Below the pieces are notes generated by a model, which was not told the DNA's origin, did not search any database, and saw nothing but the letters and a program-made list of their open reading frames with translations. From assembly GCF_013385825.1 (NCBI RefSeq), contig NZ_JACAPG010000020.1, positions 23,754-87,753 on the forward strand: a DNA stretch of 64,000 nucleotides. The letters are read 5' to 3'. A program made the translations under genes and the position numbers. This DNA is from Pseudomonas reactans. Its GTDB lineage: Bacteria > Pseudomonadota > Gammaproteobacteria > Pseudomonadales > Pseudomonadaceae. Positions 1-8,420 of the stretch are shown here, piece after piece; positions within the stretch are counted from its first letter, which is position 1; each line of letters begins with the position of its first letter.

Positions 1-103
1 GTGTTGGGGCGAAGGCCTTTTGGTTACTTTTGGGCCTTTCCAAAAGTGACCCGCTGTAAGAGCGGAACCATAAGCAGCCGTTACCGCAGCAACGGATATG
101 TAC
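1..103 (+). repeat. Partial copy of a dispersed structured intergenic repeat
   Basis: This stretch matches 57225-57327 in the same orientation, with about ten differences over roughly 100 bases by hand alignment. Both copies keep two hairpins: ACTTTTGG pairs with CCAAAAGT (26-33 with 40-47), and CCGCT pairs with AGCGG just after. The window edge cuts off the left part of the element, which in the other copy forms a large three-way structure. It ends about 12 bases from the stop of hptB. Its reading frames are not convincing as genes. Confidence 0.85.
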
Positions 104-114
104 TCAACAAATCG

Positions 115-459
115 TCAAATCTGAAACCGCTGCCGCTCCGTCTCATACAACGGCTTCACCAACGCAAACTCATGATCAATCTGATCCACCAACGCCCCCA
201 AATCCGCATTGGACTCAACAGACTCAACCTCCAACCGCTGACACAACTGCGCCAACCTCACCGCCCCAAGGTTCCCACTGCTCCCCTTGAAACTATGCGC
301 AATCCGCCCCAACGCCTTCGCATCATCCCTAGCCTTGCGCAGCGCCTCGACACGCTTCTGGGAATCATCAAGAAAGGTATCCAGCAACTTCGGATACTCG
401 CCCTCCATGACTTCCTGCAACCCCGACAACACCGCCGGGTCCAGATGTAGATCAACCAC
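115..459 (-). CDS. hptB: Histidine phosphotransfer protein HptB
   Basis: A 114-residue single-domain Hpt protein. The phosphorylatable histidine is His55 in the motif IAHSFKGSSGNLG, and the rest is predicted all-alpha. In P. aeruginosa HptB takes phosphate from several hybrid kinases and passes it to the HsbR receiver, steering swarming, biofilm formation and RsmY expression. The same neighbours lie upstream here: hsbR ends 30 bases before this start, and hsbA precedes hsbR. Placement next to fliJ is usual in the P. fluorescens group. The function is transferred from the family; the domain and the active-site histidine are directly visible. Confidence 0.92.
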   Translation of the reverse strand: MVDLHLDPAVLSGLQEVMEGEYPKLLDTFLDDSQKRVEALRKARDDAKALGRIAHSFKGSSGNLGAVRLAQLCQRLEVESVESNADLGALVDQIDHEFALVKPLYETERQRFQI

Positions 460-489
460 TTGCTCGCTCCTTGATCAAGAATCGGCGGA

Positions 490-2208
490 TTATGCCAGAG
501 CCTCCCAGCAAAACTCCACGCGCACACTACGCCCGCCATCCGACCAGCCTACATGGCTGCTCAATTGCCGTACCAGGCTCAAACCCCGGCCAGACAGACG
601 GTCCATATCCAGCGGCCGCGCCAGCACCTGCTCCACATCAAACCCCGGACCGCTATCCTCAATGCGCAGGGTCATCTTCCCACCCGCCCCAACCGGCACC
701 ACCTGCACATGCACCCGTATATACCCACTGTTCAGTTGCGCCAGGCGGTCATTACGCTGACGGTAATAGTCGGCAAACCCTTGAGCATCGCGCTTGAGCC
801 GCGAATCCAGCCCCAGCACGCCATGCTCCAGCGCATTCGAATACAGCTCGGCCATCACACTGTAGAGCGCCCCGCTCTGCTCACGCAGGCCATGGATCTC
901 CAACAACAGTTGCAGCAGATAGGGCAACGGGTTGTAACGTTTCAGGGTTTCAGCGCGAAACTCGAAACTCACCGACCAATCCAACGGGCACGACTGCCCA
1001 CTGTCCGCATACAACGGCCCCGAAGCACGCAGTTGCTGGCCAGACTGCAAGGTGATTTCCACCATACTCACGTCATCACGCACTTCACCGCGAAACGCCG
1101 CCAGTGCCTGTTCGATCTCTTCAAATAAACGATCAGGCTCGCGATTGGCGGCAAATACCTGCTGTAGGCGTTCGGCACCGAACAATTGATCGTTGGCATC
1201 GGCGGTATCCAGCACCCCATCCGACAACAGGAACACCCGATCACCCAGGGCCATAGGCCAGACTTCAGTGCGATCATCAAAAGCCTCGGCCGACAGCACC
1301 CCCAACGGCAAATGCCGCGATTGCAGCGGCGTGCGTTTGCCGGTGGCGATTTCATGCACGTAGCCTTCCGGCATGCCGCCGTTCCACACCTCCACCACCC
1401 GCCGCTGCGTGCTCAGGCACAACAGGGTGGCGCAGCAGAACATGTCCACCGGCAGGATGCGTTTGAGCTTGGCGTTCATCTCCCGCAGGGTCTGCGCCAG
1501 GCCGTAGCCCTTGGCGGTCATGCCGTAGAAGACTTCCGCCAGGGGCATGGCCCCCACCGCCGCCGGCAAGCCATGGCCGGTGAAGTCGCCGAGCAGCACG
1601 TGCATGTCACCGGACGGTGTATAGGCCGCCAGCAGCAGGTCGCCGTTGAACAGTGCGTAGGGCGATTGCAGGTAGCGGATATTCGGCGCGGCATTGATGC
1701 AGCCCGAATGCGCGACCTTATCGAACACCGCCTTGGCCACCCGCTGCTCATGCAGGAGGTAGTCGTGATGCTTGGCGATCAGGTCGCGCTGCTGCAGGAC
1801 CGTGGCCTGCAACCGGCGCAGGCGGTCCATGGCGTTGATTTTCGCCGCGAGAATCAGCTGGTTGTAGGGTTTTGGCAGGAAGTCATCGCCGCCGGCATCC
1901 AGGCACTGGGCCAGGGCTTCGCTCTCGCGCAGGGAGGTGAGAAAAATCAGCGGCACCAGCTCTTCACCCGCCAACTGCTTGATCCGGCGCGCCGCTTCAA
2001 AGCCGTCCATCACCGGCATCAGCGCATCCATCAACACCAGTTGCGGGCGCTCGCGGGTAAACACCTCGACCGCCTCAGCGCCATTGGTGGCCGTGAGTAC
2101 CTGGTGACCCTGGCGCCGCACGATGGTCGACAGCAACAGCAAATCGGTGGCGCTGTCTTCGGCGATCAGGATCGTCAGCGGCTCAAGGACCGGGGCCAGG
2201 GCGCTCAA
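490..2208 (-). CDS. hsbR: HptB-dependent response regulator/phosphatase HsbR
   Basis: A 572-residue protein with three domains. Residues ~10-125 are a receiver with phospho-acceptor Asp61 (LVLMDALMP) and the conserved FLPKP lysine. Residues ~180-390 are a SpoIIE/PP2C-type phosphatase with metal-binding acidic motifs GDFTGHG and LSDGVLD. Residues ~430-572 are an anti-sigma-type HATPase with ELYSNALEHG and DSGPGFD boxes. In P. aeruginosa the phosphorylated form dephosphorylates HsbA and the unphosphorylated form acts as HsbA kinase. Its start overlaps the hsbA stop by four bases (ATGA), so the two are translationally coupled. Confidence 0.92.
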   Translation of the reverse strand: MSALAPVLEPLTILIAEDSATDLLLLSTIVRRQGHQVLTATNGAEAVEVFTRERPQLVLMDALMPVMDGFEAARRIKQLAGEELVPLIFLTSLRESEALAQCLDAGGDDFLPKPYNQLILAAKINAMDRLRRLQATVLQQRDLIAKHHDYLLHEQRVAKAVFDKVAHSGCINAAPNIRYLQSPYALFNGDLLLAAYTPSGDMHVLLGDFTGHGLPAAVGAMPLAEVFYGMTAKGYGLAQTLREMNAKLKRILPVDMFCCATLLCLSTQRRVVEVWNGGMPEGYVHEIATGKRTPLQSRHLPLGVLSAEAFDDRTEVWPMALGDRVFLLSDGVLDTADANDQLFGAERLQQVFAANREPDRLFEEIEQALAAFRGEVRDDVSMVEITLQSGQQLRASGPLYADSGQSCPLDWSVSFEFRAETLKRYNPLPYLLQLLLEIHGLREQSGALYSVMAELYSNALEHGVLGLDSRLKRDAQGFADYYRQRNDRLAQLNSGYIRVHVQVVPVGAGGKMTLRIEDSGPGFDVEQVLARPLDMDRLSGRGLSLVRQLSSHVGWSDGGRSVRVEFCWEALA

Positions 2209-2510
2209 CTGATGTCGAACAGTTTGTCGAAGTTGGAGATGGCGAGGATCTTGCGCACGTCGGAGTTGCTGTTGACCACCCTGACCTCCGACTCGTCGCC
2301 ACCGGCGTGGTCACGCAGGAGCAGGAGCATGCCCAAGGCCGAACTGTCCATGTAGGTAGTGTCCTTCAAGTCGACCACGTACAACTCGGGCACTTTGTAG
2401 AAACGCTCGTAGGCATCGCGAAACGTCTGGTGGCTGCCGAAATCAAACCGCCCCTTGACGGCGATCGTCAACTTCTTCCCATCCAGGGATACTTCTGACT
2501 CGACTGACAT
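2205..2510 (-). CDS. hsbA: Anti-anti-sigma factor HsbA (STAS domain)
   Basis: A 101-residue STAS-domain protein. The phosphorylation site is in TTYMDSSALGM (Ser56/Ser57). In P. aeruginosa unphosphorylated HsbA binds the anti-sigma factor FlgM and so frees FliA, while phosphorylated HsbA promotes biofilm formation through a diguanylate cyclase. It is the first gene of hsbA-hsbR-hptB and follows fliJ after 65 bases, so it may be transcribed with the fli genes. An identical protein order and the conserved serine motif support the name. Confidence 0.92.
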   Translation of the reverse strand: MSVESEVSLDGKKLTIAVKGRFDFGSHQTFRDAYERFYKVPELYVVDLKDTTYMDSSALGMLLLLRDHAGGDESEVRVVNSNSDVRKILAISNFDKLFDIS

Positions 2511-2575
2511 GCGACTGCTTCCTTGTCATTGGCAATGACACAAGGTTTAGCAGGAGAAGGCGCCGCGGGCAACTT

Positions 2576-3025
2576 TCAATAGACGTCTTTGCGCGGCATG
2601 CGTTGGGACAGTTCGTCGAGCAACTTCTGCTCACGCTTGTCTTCAAGCGCCCGCGCCTCGTCGATGTAGCGCTGCACCAGCTTGCGCAAACCTTCAACCC
2701 GGGCAAACGCCGCTTGCCAGCTTTCGCGGGCTTTATCGAGGTTGTTCTGGTGCCAGGCCAGGCTTTGGCGCTGCTGGCCGACGGCGGTTTCCAGTTGGTT
2801 GAGAAAGCCCTGGTAGCCCATCAGCCATTGGCCCGACACGCCTTTGCTGCCGCGCTCGATCCACTGCTGCTGGTACTCACCGCGAAAGCGCTCCAGGTCG
2901 CCCAGCTTGCTTTCGGCCAAACGGACTTGCCCCTGGAAGTAACCCAGGCGCTGCACGGCGGTTTTCTCGGCCTTTTCGGCCATGTCCACTACCGGAGCCA
3001 GGCGTGCGGCGCGGCTGTTGGCCAT
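2576..3025 (-). CDS. fliJ: Flagellar export chaperone FliJ
   Basis: A 149-residue protein predicted to be almost wholly alpha-helical and coiled-coil, rich in Gln, Glu, Arg and Lys, as expected for FliJ. FliJ is the central stalk of the FliH-FliI ATPase complex of the flagellar type III export apparatus. The primary sequence of the family is weakly conserved, so much of the support is position: it starts three bases after fliI ends and is last in the fliE-F-G-H-I-J run. Its length is close to the family norm (~147). Confidence 0.93.
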   Translation of the reverse strand: MANSRAARLAPVVDMAEKAEKTAVQRLGYFQGQVRLAESKLGDLERFRGEYQQQWIERGSKGVSGQWLMGYQGFLNQLETAVGQQRQSLAWHQNNLDKARESWQAAFARVEGLRKLVQRYIDEARALEDKREQKLLDELSQRMPRKDVY

Positions 3026-3028
3026 GGT

Positions 3029-4387
3029 TTAGCCGCCCGGCGCCGGGGCGAAGATCGATTGCAGGTGCGCTTCGCTTTCGCCCATGCTGATCTTGTCGTT
3101 GAGGCCTTGGCGCAGGTAGGTCACCAACTGCGGTTGCAGGGCGATGGCCAGGTCGGTGTCGCGATCGCCGCCAGCCACGTAGGCGCCGACGCTGATCAGG
3201 TCGCGGCTCTGTTGATAGCGCGACCACAATTGCTTGAATTGTTGCGCGCGGATCATGTGTTCCGGCGTCACTACCGCCGGCATTACCCGGCTGATAGAGG
3301 CCTCAATGTCGATGGCCGGGTAATGCCCTTCTTCAGCCAAGCGCCGTGACAGCACGATGTGACCATCCAGCACACCCCGCGCCGAGTCGGCAATCGGGTC
3401 CTGCTGGTCATCGCCTTCGGACAGCACGGTATAGAACGCAGTGATCGAGCCACCACCGGCTTCGGCGTTACCGGCGCGCTCCACCAGCTTGGGCAACTTA
3501 GCGAACACCGACGGCGGATAGCCTTTGGTGGCCGGCGGTTCACCGATGGCCAGGGCGATTTCCCGCTGGGCCTGGGCGAAACGCGTGAGCGAGTCCATCA
3601 GCAACAGCACGTTCTTGCCCTTGTCGCGGAAATATTCGGCGATGCGCGTGCAGTACATGGCGGCGCGCAGGCGCATCAGCGGTGCATCGTCCGCCGGGGA
3701 CGCGACGACGACCGAGCGCTTGAGGCCTTCTTCACCGAGGCTGTGCTCGATGAATTCCTTCACCTCGCGGCCCCGTTCGCCGATCAGCCCGACCACGATG
3801 ATGTCAGCCTCGGTAAAGCGCGTCATCATGCCGAGCAGTACCGACTTACCCACGCCGGTACCGGCAAACAGGCCCAGACGCTGGCCACGGCCGACCGTCA
3901 ATAATCCGTTGATGCTGCGAATGCCCACGTCCAGCGGCACGCTGATGGGGTTACGGTTGAGCGGGTTGATGGTGGGGCCGTCCATCGGCACCCAGTCTTC
4001 GGCCTTCATGCCGCCCTTGCCATCCAGCGCGCGGCCGGCGCCGTCGAGTACACGACCGAGCATGCTCATGCCCATCGGCAGGCGGCCGGTGTCGGCCAAC
4101 GGCACCACGCGGGCGCCGGGGGCAATGCCCGCCAAGCTGCCCACGGGCATCAGGAAAATCTTGCTGCCCGAAAACCCCATCACTTCGGCTTCGACCTGCA
4201 CCGGGTGGTAGCTGTCGTCGTTGATCACCATGCAGCGGCTGCCCATGGCGGCGCGCAGACCTTCGGCTTCGAGGGTCAGGCCGACCATGCGCAGCAGGCG
4301 CCCTTCGAGGATCGGCTGGCCAGGCAACTCGGTAGCTTCGGCGTAACCGCTCAAGCGCTTGGCGAAGCTGGTGCGATCAAGGCGCAT
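3029..4387 (-). CDS. fliI: Flagellum-specific export ATPase FliI
   Basis: A 452-residue F1-beta-like ATPase. The Walker A motif is FAGTGVGKS with Lys181, and Walker B is NVLLLMDSLTRFAQ. FliI energises flagellar protein export at the cytoplasmic face together with FliH and FliJ. The start overlaps the end of fliH by 11 bases and fliJ follows three bases after the stop, so the genes are tightly coupled. Length and motifs fit the family fully, with no missing catalytic residues seen. Confidence 0.98.
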   Translation of the reverse strand: MRLDRTSFAKRLSGYAEATELPGQPILEGRLLRMVGLTLEAEGLRAAMGSRCMVINDDSYHPVQVEAEVMGFSGSKIFLMPVGSLAGIAPGARVVPLADTGRLPMGMSMLGRVLDGAGRALDGKGGMKAEDWVPMDGPTINPLNRNPISVPLDVGIRSINGLLTVGRGQRLGLFAGTGVGKSVLLGMMTRFTEADIIVVGLIGERGREVKEFIEHSLGEEGLKRSVVVASPADDAPLMRLRAAMYCTRIAEYFRDKGKNVLLLMDSLTRFAQAQREIALAIGEPPATKGYPPSVFAKLPKLVERAGNAEAGGGSITAFYTVLSEGDDQQDPIADSARGVLDGHIVLSRRLAEEGHYPAIDIEASISRVMPAVVTPEHMIRAQQFKQLWSRYQQSRDLISVGAYVAGGDRDTDLAIALQPQLVTYLRQGLNDKISMGESEAHLQSIFAPAPGG

Positions 4388-5141
4388 CGGGAGTGTCCAG
4401 GTCCACGCTCAGGTCGGGCTCGGCAGGGTTCAACACCTGCTCGTGGGCCTGGTCCAGCAGCTTGGCCATGATCTGGCTGATGCGGGTTTCCACCGTAGCA
4501 TCGATACGGCTGTGTTCGGTCTCGACGCGGCAACCACCGGGCTGCAGCGACGCGTCCTCGACGATGCGCCAGGTTTCTTCATGGCGCTCGCGCAGGGCTT
4601 TGACCTGTTCGAAATCCTGCGGGTTGATGTACAACCGTACATTGCCGACGCCCAGGGGCAGCAGCTTGAGAGCTTCGCGCATCACGCTTTCGATATGGCT
4701 GGAGTCCAGCACCAGCTCGCGCTGGATCACCTGGCGGGCAATGTGCTGCACCAGCTCGACCATGGCTTTTTCGATCTGCGAGTCCTGCTCGGCGATGGGG
4801 TCGAACAGCCCGCCCATCAAGCGCTCCAGGCTGGCCAACTTGACGCTCAGCGCCTCCTCGGCTTCCTGGCGGACCTTGAGGGTGGTGCTGCGAAAACCAT
4901 CTTTTTCACCGGCCGCGAAGCCCTCGTTGTAGGCCTCCTGGCGGATGGCTTCCAACTCTTCGAGGGTCAATGGCTGGACTTCCTCCAGCGGCACTTCTTC
5001 CATTTCCGCCGGTGGCTCTTCAACCGGTTCCGGCTCGGGCTCGGGCACATGCGGATCGAAGCTGGGCAACGACCAGATGTCGAACCCACCGACGTCCCGC
5101 GCGCGAATCAGATCGCTGGGCGCCTCATCTTTGTTCGACAT
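4377..5141 (-). CDS. fliH: Flagellar assembly protein FliH
   Basis: A 254-residue FliI regulator. The N-terminal third is acidic with a Pro/Glu-rich stretch (around residues 30-55), and the C-terminal half carries the conserved FliH/YscL domain. FliH dimers bind FliI and dock it at the export gate and C-ring. It lies between fliG (10-base gap) and fliI (11-base overlap). The acidic Pro/Glu stretch is common in pseudomonad FliH and is not a sign of damage. Confidence 0.96.
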   Translation of the reverse strand: MSNKDEAPSDLIRARDVGGFDIWSLPSFDPHVPEPEPEPVEEPPAEMEEVPLEEVQPLTLEELEAIRQEAYNEGFAAGEKDGFRSTTLKVRQEAEEALSVKLASLERLMGGLFDPIAEQDSQIEKAMVELVQHIARQVIQRELVLDSSHIESVMREALKLLPLGVGNVRLYINPQDFEQVKALRERHEETWRIVEDASLQPGGCRVETEHSRIDATVETRISQIMAKLLDQAHEQVLNPAEPDLSVDLDTPDAP

Positions 5142-5151
5142 GAGAGGCGCC

Positions 5152-6171
5152 TTAGATCATTTCTTCGCCGCCCTTCCCGCCGAGAACGATTTCTCCGGCT
5201 TCGGCCATACGGCGGGCAATGGTGAGGATTTCTTTCTGCGCGGTTTCCACGTCGCTGACGCGCACCGGGCCTTTGGCTTCCAGGTCGTCGCGCAACAGTT
5301 CCGAAGCACGCTTGGACATGTTCTTGAAGATCTTCTCCTTGACGTTTTCGTCCGAGCCCTTGAGGGCCAGTACCAGCACGTCGGAGGACACTTCACGCAG
5401 CAACGCCTGGATGCCACGGTCGTCGACATCGGAGAGGTTGTTGAACACGAACATGAGGTCTTCGATCTGGCCGGACAGGGTGTCGTCGATCTCGCGGATC
5501 GAGTCCATCAACTGGCCTTCGACCGAACTGTCGAGGAAGTTCATGATATCGGCCGCGCGCTTGATACCGCCCAAGGTGGTGCGCGAAGCATTCGAGTTGC
5601 CGGAGAACTGCTTCTCCAGAATCGTGTTGAGTTCTTTCAGGGCCGCCGGCTGCACGGTGTTCAGCGACGACACGCGCAGGATGATGTCCAGGCGCACTTT
5701 ATGGTCGAAGTGGCCGAGCACTTCACCGGCCTGGTCCGGGTCGAGGTAGGCCACCACGATCGCCTGGATCTGCGGGTGCTCGTAGCGGATCACGTCGGCA
5801 ACCGCGCGCGGTTCCATCCATTTGAGGCTGTCGAGGCCGCTGGTGTTGCCACCGAGCAGGATGCGGTCGATCAGGCCGTTGGCCTTGTCTTCGCCCAGGG
5901 CCGAGGTGAGCATCTTGCGGATGTAGCTGTCGGAACCGACACCCAGGCTGGTCTGGTCGCCGACGATCTCGACGAACTCGCTCATCACCTGCTCGACTTG
6001 CTCGCGGTGCACATTGCGCATCTGCGCCATGGCCACGCCGACACGCTGAACCTCTTTGGGGCCCATGTGGCGCAGCACTTGGGCGGCGTCGGTTTCACCG
6101 AGGGACAGCAGCAGGACTGCGGCTTTGTCGACCTTGGTGAGCTTGGCAACAGCGGCTCGATTATCACTCAT
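5152..6171 (-). CDS. fliG: Flagellar motor switch protein FliG
   Basis: A 339-residue protein with the N, middle and C domains of FliG. The C-terminal torque helix region reads DVDDRGIQALLREVSSDVLVLALKG and continues with the charged residues (Lys/Asp/Glu) that contact the stator. FliG joins the MS-ring (FliF) to the C-ring and converts ion flow to torque. The start codon lies inside the end of fliF (8-base overlap), so translation is coupled. It is full length and no alternative identity is likely. Confidence 0.98.
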   Translation of the reverse strand: MSDNRAAVAKLTKVDKAAVLLLSLGETDAAQVLRHMGPKEVQRVGVAMAQMRNVHREQVEQVMSEFVEIVGDQTSLGVGSDSYIRKMLTSALGEDKANGLIDRILLGGNTSGLDSLKWMEPRAVADVIRYEHPQIQAIVVAYLDPDQAGEVLGHFDHKVRLDIILRVSSLNTVQPAALKELNTILEKQFSGNSNASRTTLGGIKRAADIMNFLDSSVEGQLMDSIREIDDTLSGQIEDLMFVFNNLSDVDDRGIQALLREVSSDVLVLALKGSDENVKEKIFKNMSKRASELLRDDLEAKGPVRVSDVETAQKEILTIARRMAEAGEIVLGGKGGEEMI

Positions 6172-7942
6172 CTGCGTTGATCCACTCTTTCACGACCTGG
6201 GCCACACGGCCCGGGTCTTCTGCCACCAGACTCTTGATTGCGTTCAGCTGAGCGTCATAGCCTTCGCTCGGGCTTGGCAACAGGATGCTTTGCGGGCCGC
6301 CGAGACTGACGCGGTCGTTGGCCAGTTCGCCGTCGAGGCCGCCCATGCCACCCAATTCCACGTCGCCACCGGCCAGGGCCAGCTGTTTCTTGCCGTTGCC
6401 GGTGATGTTGTTGAGCACCGGACGCAGCACGCCGAACACCAGCACCAGGATGAACAACACACCCAGCACTTGCTTGACGATGTCCCAGAACCACGGCTGC
6501 GAGTAGAACGAAGGTTCAGCGATCACTTCGCCACGCTCGGCGGAGAACGGCATGTTGATCACGCTGACGCTGTCACCGCGGCTGGCGTCAAAACCAACTG
6601 CGTCCTGCACCAGGCGAGTGAAGCGCGCCAATTCATCGGCGGTCCATGGGGCACGGGTAACGGCGCCATCGGCGGCATTGACCTTGACTTGGTCATCCAC
6701 CACCACCGACACCGACAGGCGATTGACGCGACCCTGTTGCTGCTTGGTGTGGCTGATGGAACGGTCGAGCTCGAAATTCTTGGTGGACTGGTTACGTTTG
6801 TCCGCCGGGTACGGGGCGAGCATCGGCTGGCCAGTGGCCGGGTCCATGATCTGTTGGCCGTTGGCATCCAGCAGTGGCTGGCCTGGCTGAATCGCACCCG
6901 CGCTGGCAGCAGTGCCACCGGTGGTTTGCGGCGCCGAAGCCGGGGCTGGCGGCTGGTTGCTCAGGGCGCCCGGCACACCTTGCGGCGGGCCATTGGCGGC
7001 GGTGCGTTGTTCGCTGGTGGACTGCTCGCTGCGCAAGGCAGGCTGGTCCGGGTTGAATTGCTCGGAGGTCGACTCGACGGCGCTGAAGTCCACATCGGCG
7101 GACACTTCAGCCTTGTAGCGGTCGTTGCCCAGCACCGGTTGCAGGATGTTGTGCACACGCTGGGTGAGCATGCTTTCCACGCGACGGCTGTAGTCGAACT
7201 GCTTGCCGGCCTGGGTCAGCGCGGAGTTTTCCGCCTGGTCGGACAGCAGGTTGCCCTTCTGATCCACCACGGTAATTTGCGATTTGCTCAGTTCAGGCAC
7301 GCTGGTGGCGACCAGGTTGACGATCGCCAACACCTGGCCAGGCTCCAGGGAGCGACCGGCAAACAGTTCCACCAATACCGAGGCACTTGGCTTGCGCTCA
7401 TCGCGCACAAACACCGAGCTTTTCGGAATGGCCAGGTGCACGCGGGCACCCTTGACGTTGTTCAAGCTGGAGATAGTGCGCGCCAGTTCGCCTTCCAGGC
7501 CGCGACGGTAGCGGGTGGCTTCCATGAACTGGCTGGTGCCCAGGCCCTGGTCCTTGTCGAGGATCTCAAAACCGATGTTGCTGTCGGACGGGGTCACGCC
7601 GGCGGCGGCGAGTTTCATACGCGCACGGGCCACGTCGTCGGCCTTGACCAGCAGGGCCCCGGAGTTGGGCTCCACGGTGTAGGCAATGTCGGCGGCCGCC
7701 AGGGTTTCCATGATCTGTTTGGAATCCATGCCCGCCAGGCTGCCGTACAGCGGCCGGTAATCAGGTTGCTGCGACCACAACACCACGGCAAAACCAATCG
7801 CCACGCTCGCTGCCAGGCCGACCATCAGGCCCACCTGACGCAGCATGGTCATTTCGGAGAGGTTTTCCAGGAACGACAGGCCAAACAGCGGCGGCTTGCC
7901 GTCTGCCTTGGCGGGTGCGTTGTCCACGACTGCTTCTGCCAT
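6164..7942 (-). CDS. fliF: Flagellar MS-ring protein FliF
   Basis: A 592-residue inner-membrane ring protein. Two membrane segments are visible: one near residues 35-55 (LMVGLAASVAIGFAVVLW) and one near 470-490 (VLGVLFILVLVFGVL). Between them lie the periplasmic ring-building motifs and a low-complexity Pro/Ala/Gln region around residues 305-365. The cytoplasmic tail, which binds FliG, is at the C terminus. It follows fliE by 16 bases. It is the foundation of the basal body, and its length matches pseudomonad FliF. Confidence 0.98.
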   Translation of the reverse strand: MAEAVVDNAPAKADGKPPLFGLSFLENLSEMTMLRQVGLMVGLAASVAIGFAVVLWSQQPDYRPLYGSLAGMDSKQIMETLAAADIAYTVEPNSGALLVKADDVARARMKLAAAGVTPSDSNIGFEILDKDQGLGTSQFMEATRYRRGLEGELARTISSLNNVKGARVHLAIPKSSVFVRDERKPSASVLVELFAGRSLEPGQVLAIVNLVATSVPELSKSQITVVDQKGNLLSDQAENSALTQAGKQFDYSRRVESMLTQRVHNILQPVLGNDRYKAEVSADVDFSAVESTSEQFNPDQPALRSEQSTSEQRTAANGPPQGVPGALSNQPPAPASAPQTTGGTAASAGAIQPGQPLLDANGQQIMDPATGQPMLAPYPADKRNQSTKNFELDRSISHTKQQQGRVNRLSVSVVVDDQVKVNAADGAVTRAPWTADELARFTRLVQDAVGFDASRGDSVSVINMPFSAERGEVIAEPSFYSQPWFWDIVKQVLGVLFILVLVFGVLRPVLNNITGNGKKQLALAGGDVELGGMGGLDGELANDRVSLGGPQSILLPSPSEGYDAQLNAIKSLVAEDPGRVAQVVKEWINADE

Positions 7943-7958
7943 GACTTAAATCTCGTCC

Positions 7959-8288
7959 TTAAACCGGCATCTGCATGATGTCTTGGTAGGCCTGAACCAG
8001 CTTGTTACGCACTTGGGTCAGGGCCTGAAAGGAAACGCTGGCCTTTTGCGAGGCGACCATCACATCGGTGAGGTCCACGCCGCTTTTGCCGATTTCAAAG
8101 GCGTTGGCCAACTGGCTGGAGGCTTGCTGGGTGTCACTGACTTTGTTGATGGCCTGGCCGAGCATATCGGCGAAGCTGCTTTGGCCCAGTTCCGGCGCTG
8201 GCGCGACGGATTTCGGTTGAGCCATGGCATCCATTTGCATGGAGCGCATATCCAACATCAACCGATTGAACTCAATACCCTGGCTCAT
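7959..8288 (-). CDS. fliE: Flagellar hook-basal body complex protein FliE
   Basis: A 109-residue rod-base protein joining the MS-ring to the rod. The C-terminal conserved block includes VDLTDVMVASQKASVSFQAL and ends KLVQAYQDIMQMPV. I chose the ATG at 8288 (MSQGIEFN) because a longer reading from 8336 adds residues unlike the family and the promoter-proximal region lies there. It is first in the fliE-F-G-H-I-J run and is preceded by a strong sigma-54 promoter match at 8352-8366. Confidence 0.96.
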   Translation of the reverse strand: MSQGIEFNRLMLDMRSMQMDAMAQPKSVAPAPELGQSSFADMLGQAINKVSDTQQASSQLANAFEIGKSGVDLTDVMVASQKASVSFQALTQVRNKLVQAYQDIMQMPV

Positions 8289-8351
8289 GAACTTCTCTCT
8301 CCGACAACCCGCATGTTTTTTGACGCTACGCCGCAATTACTAGGGGAGGTA

Positions 8352-8366
8352 GCAACAAGGGTGCCA
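8352..8366 (-). promoter_or_regulatory. Sigma-54 promoter of fliE operon
   Basis: On the minus strand the bases read TGGCACCCTTGTTGC, a perfect match to the sigma-54 core TGGCAC-N5-TTGC. It ends 63 bases before the fliE start codon. In P. aeruginosa fliEFGHIJ is a class II operon needing RpoN with FleQ, so this site fits both by sequence and by context. Confidence 0.88.
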
Positions 8367-8420
8367 GCTCTGTATCAACTCGTAAGAAAAGGCGACAAAC
8401 CTTGTCGACCTTGTTACCGG

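Noticed and set aside
1186..2355. A long plus-strand frame opposite hsbR, and similar long mirror frames opposite fliI, flgK and cobB
   Set aside because: They are antisense shadows caused by high third-position GC in real genes; they show no domains or start signals.
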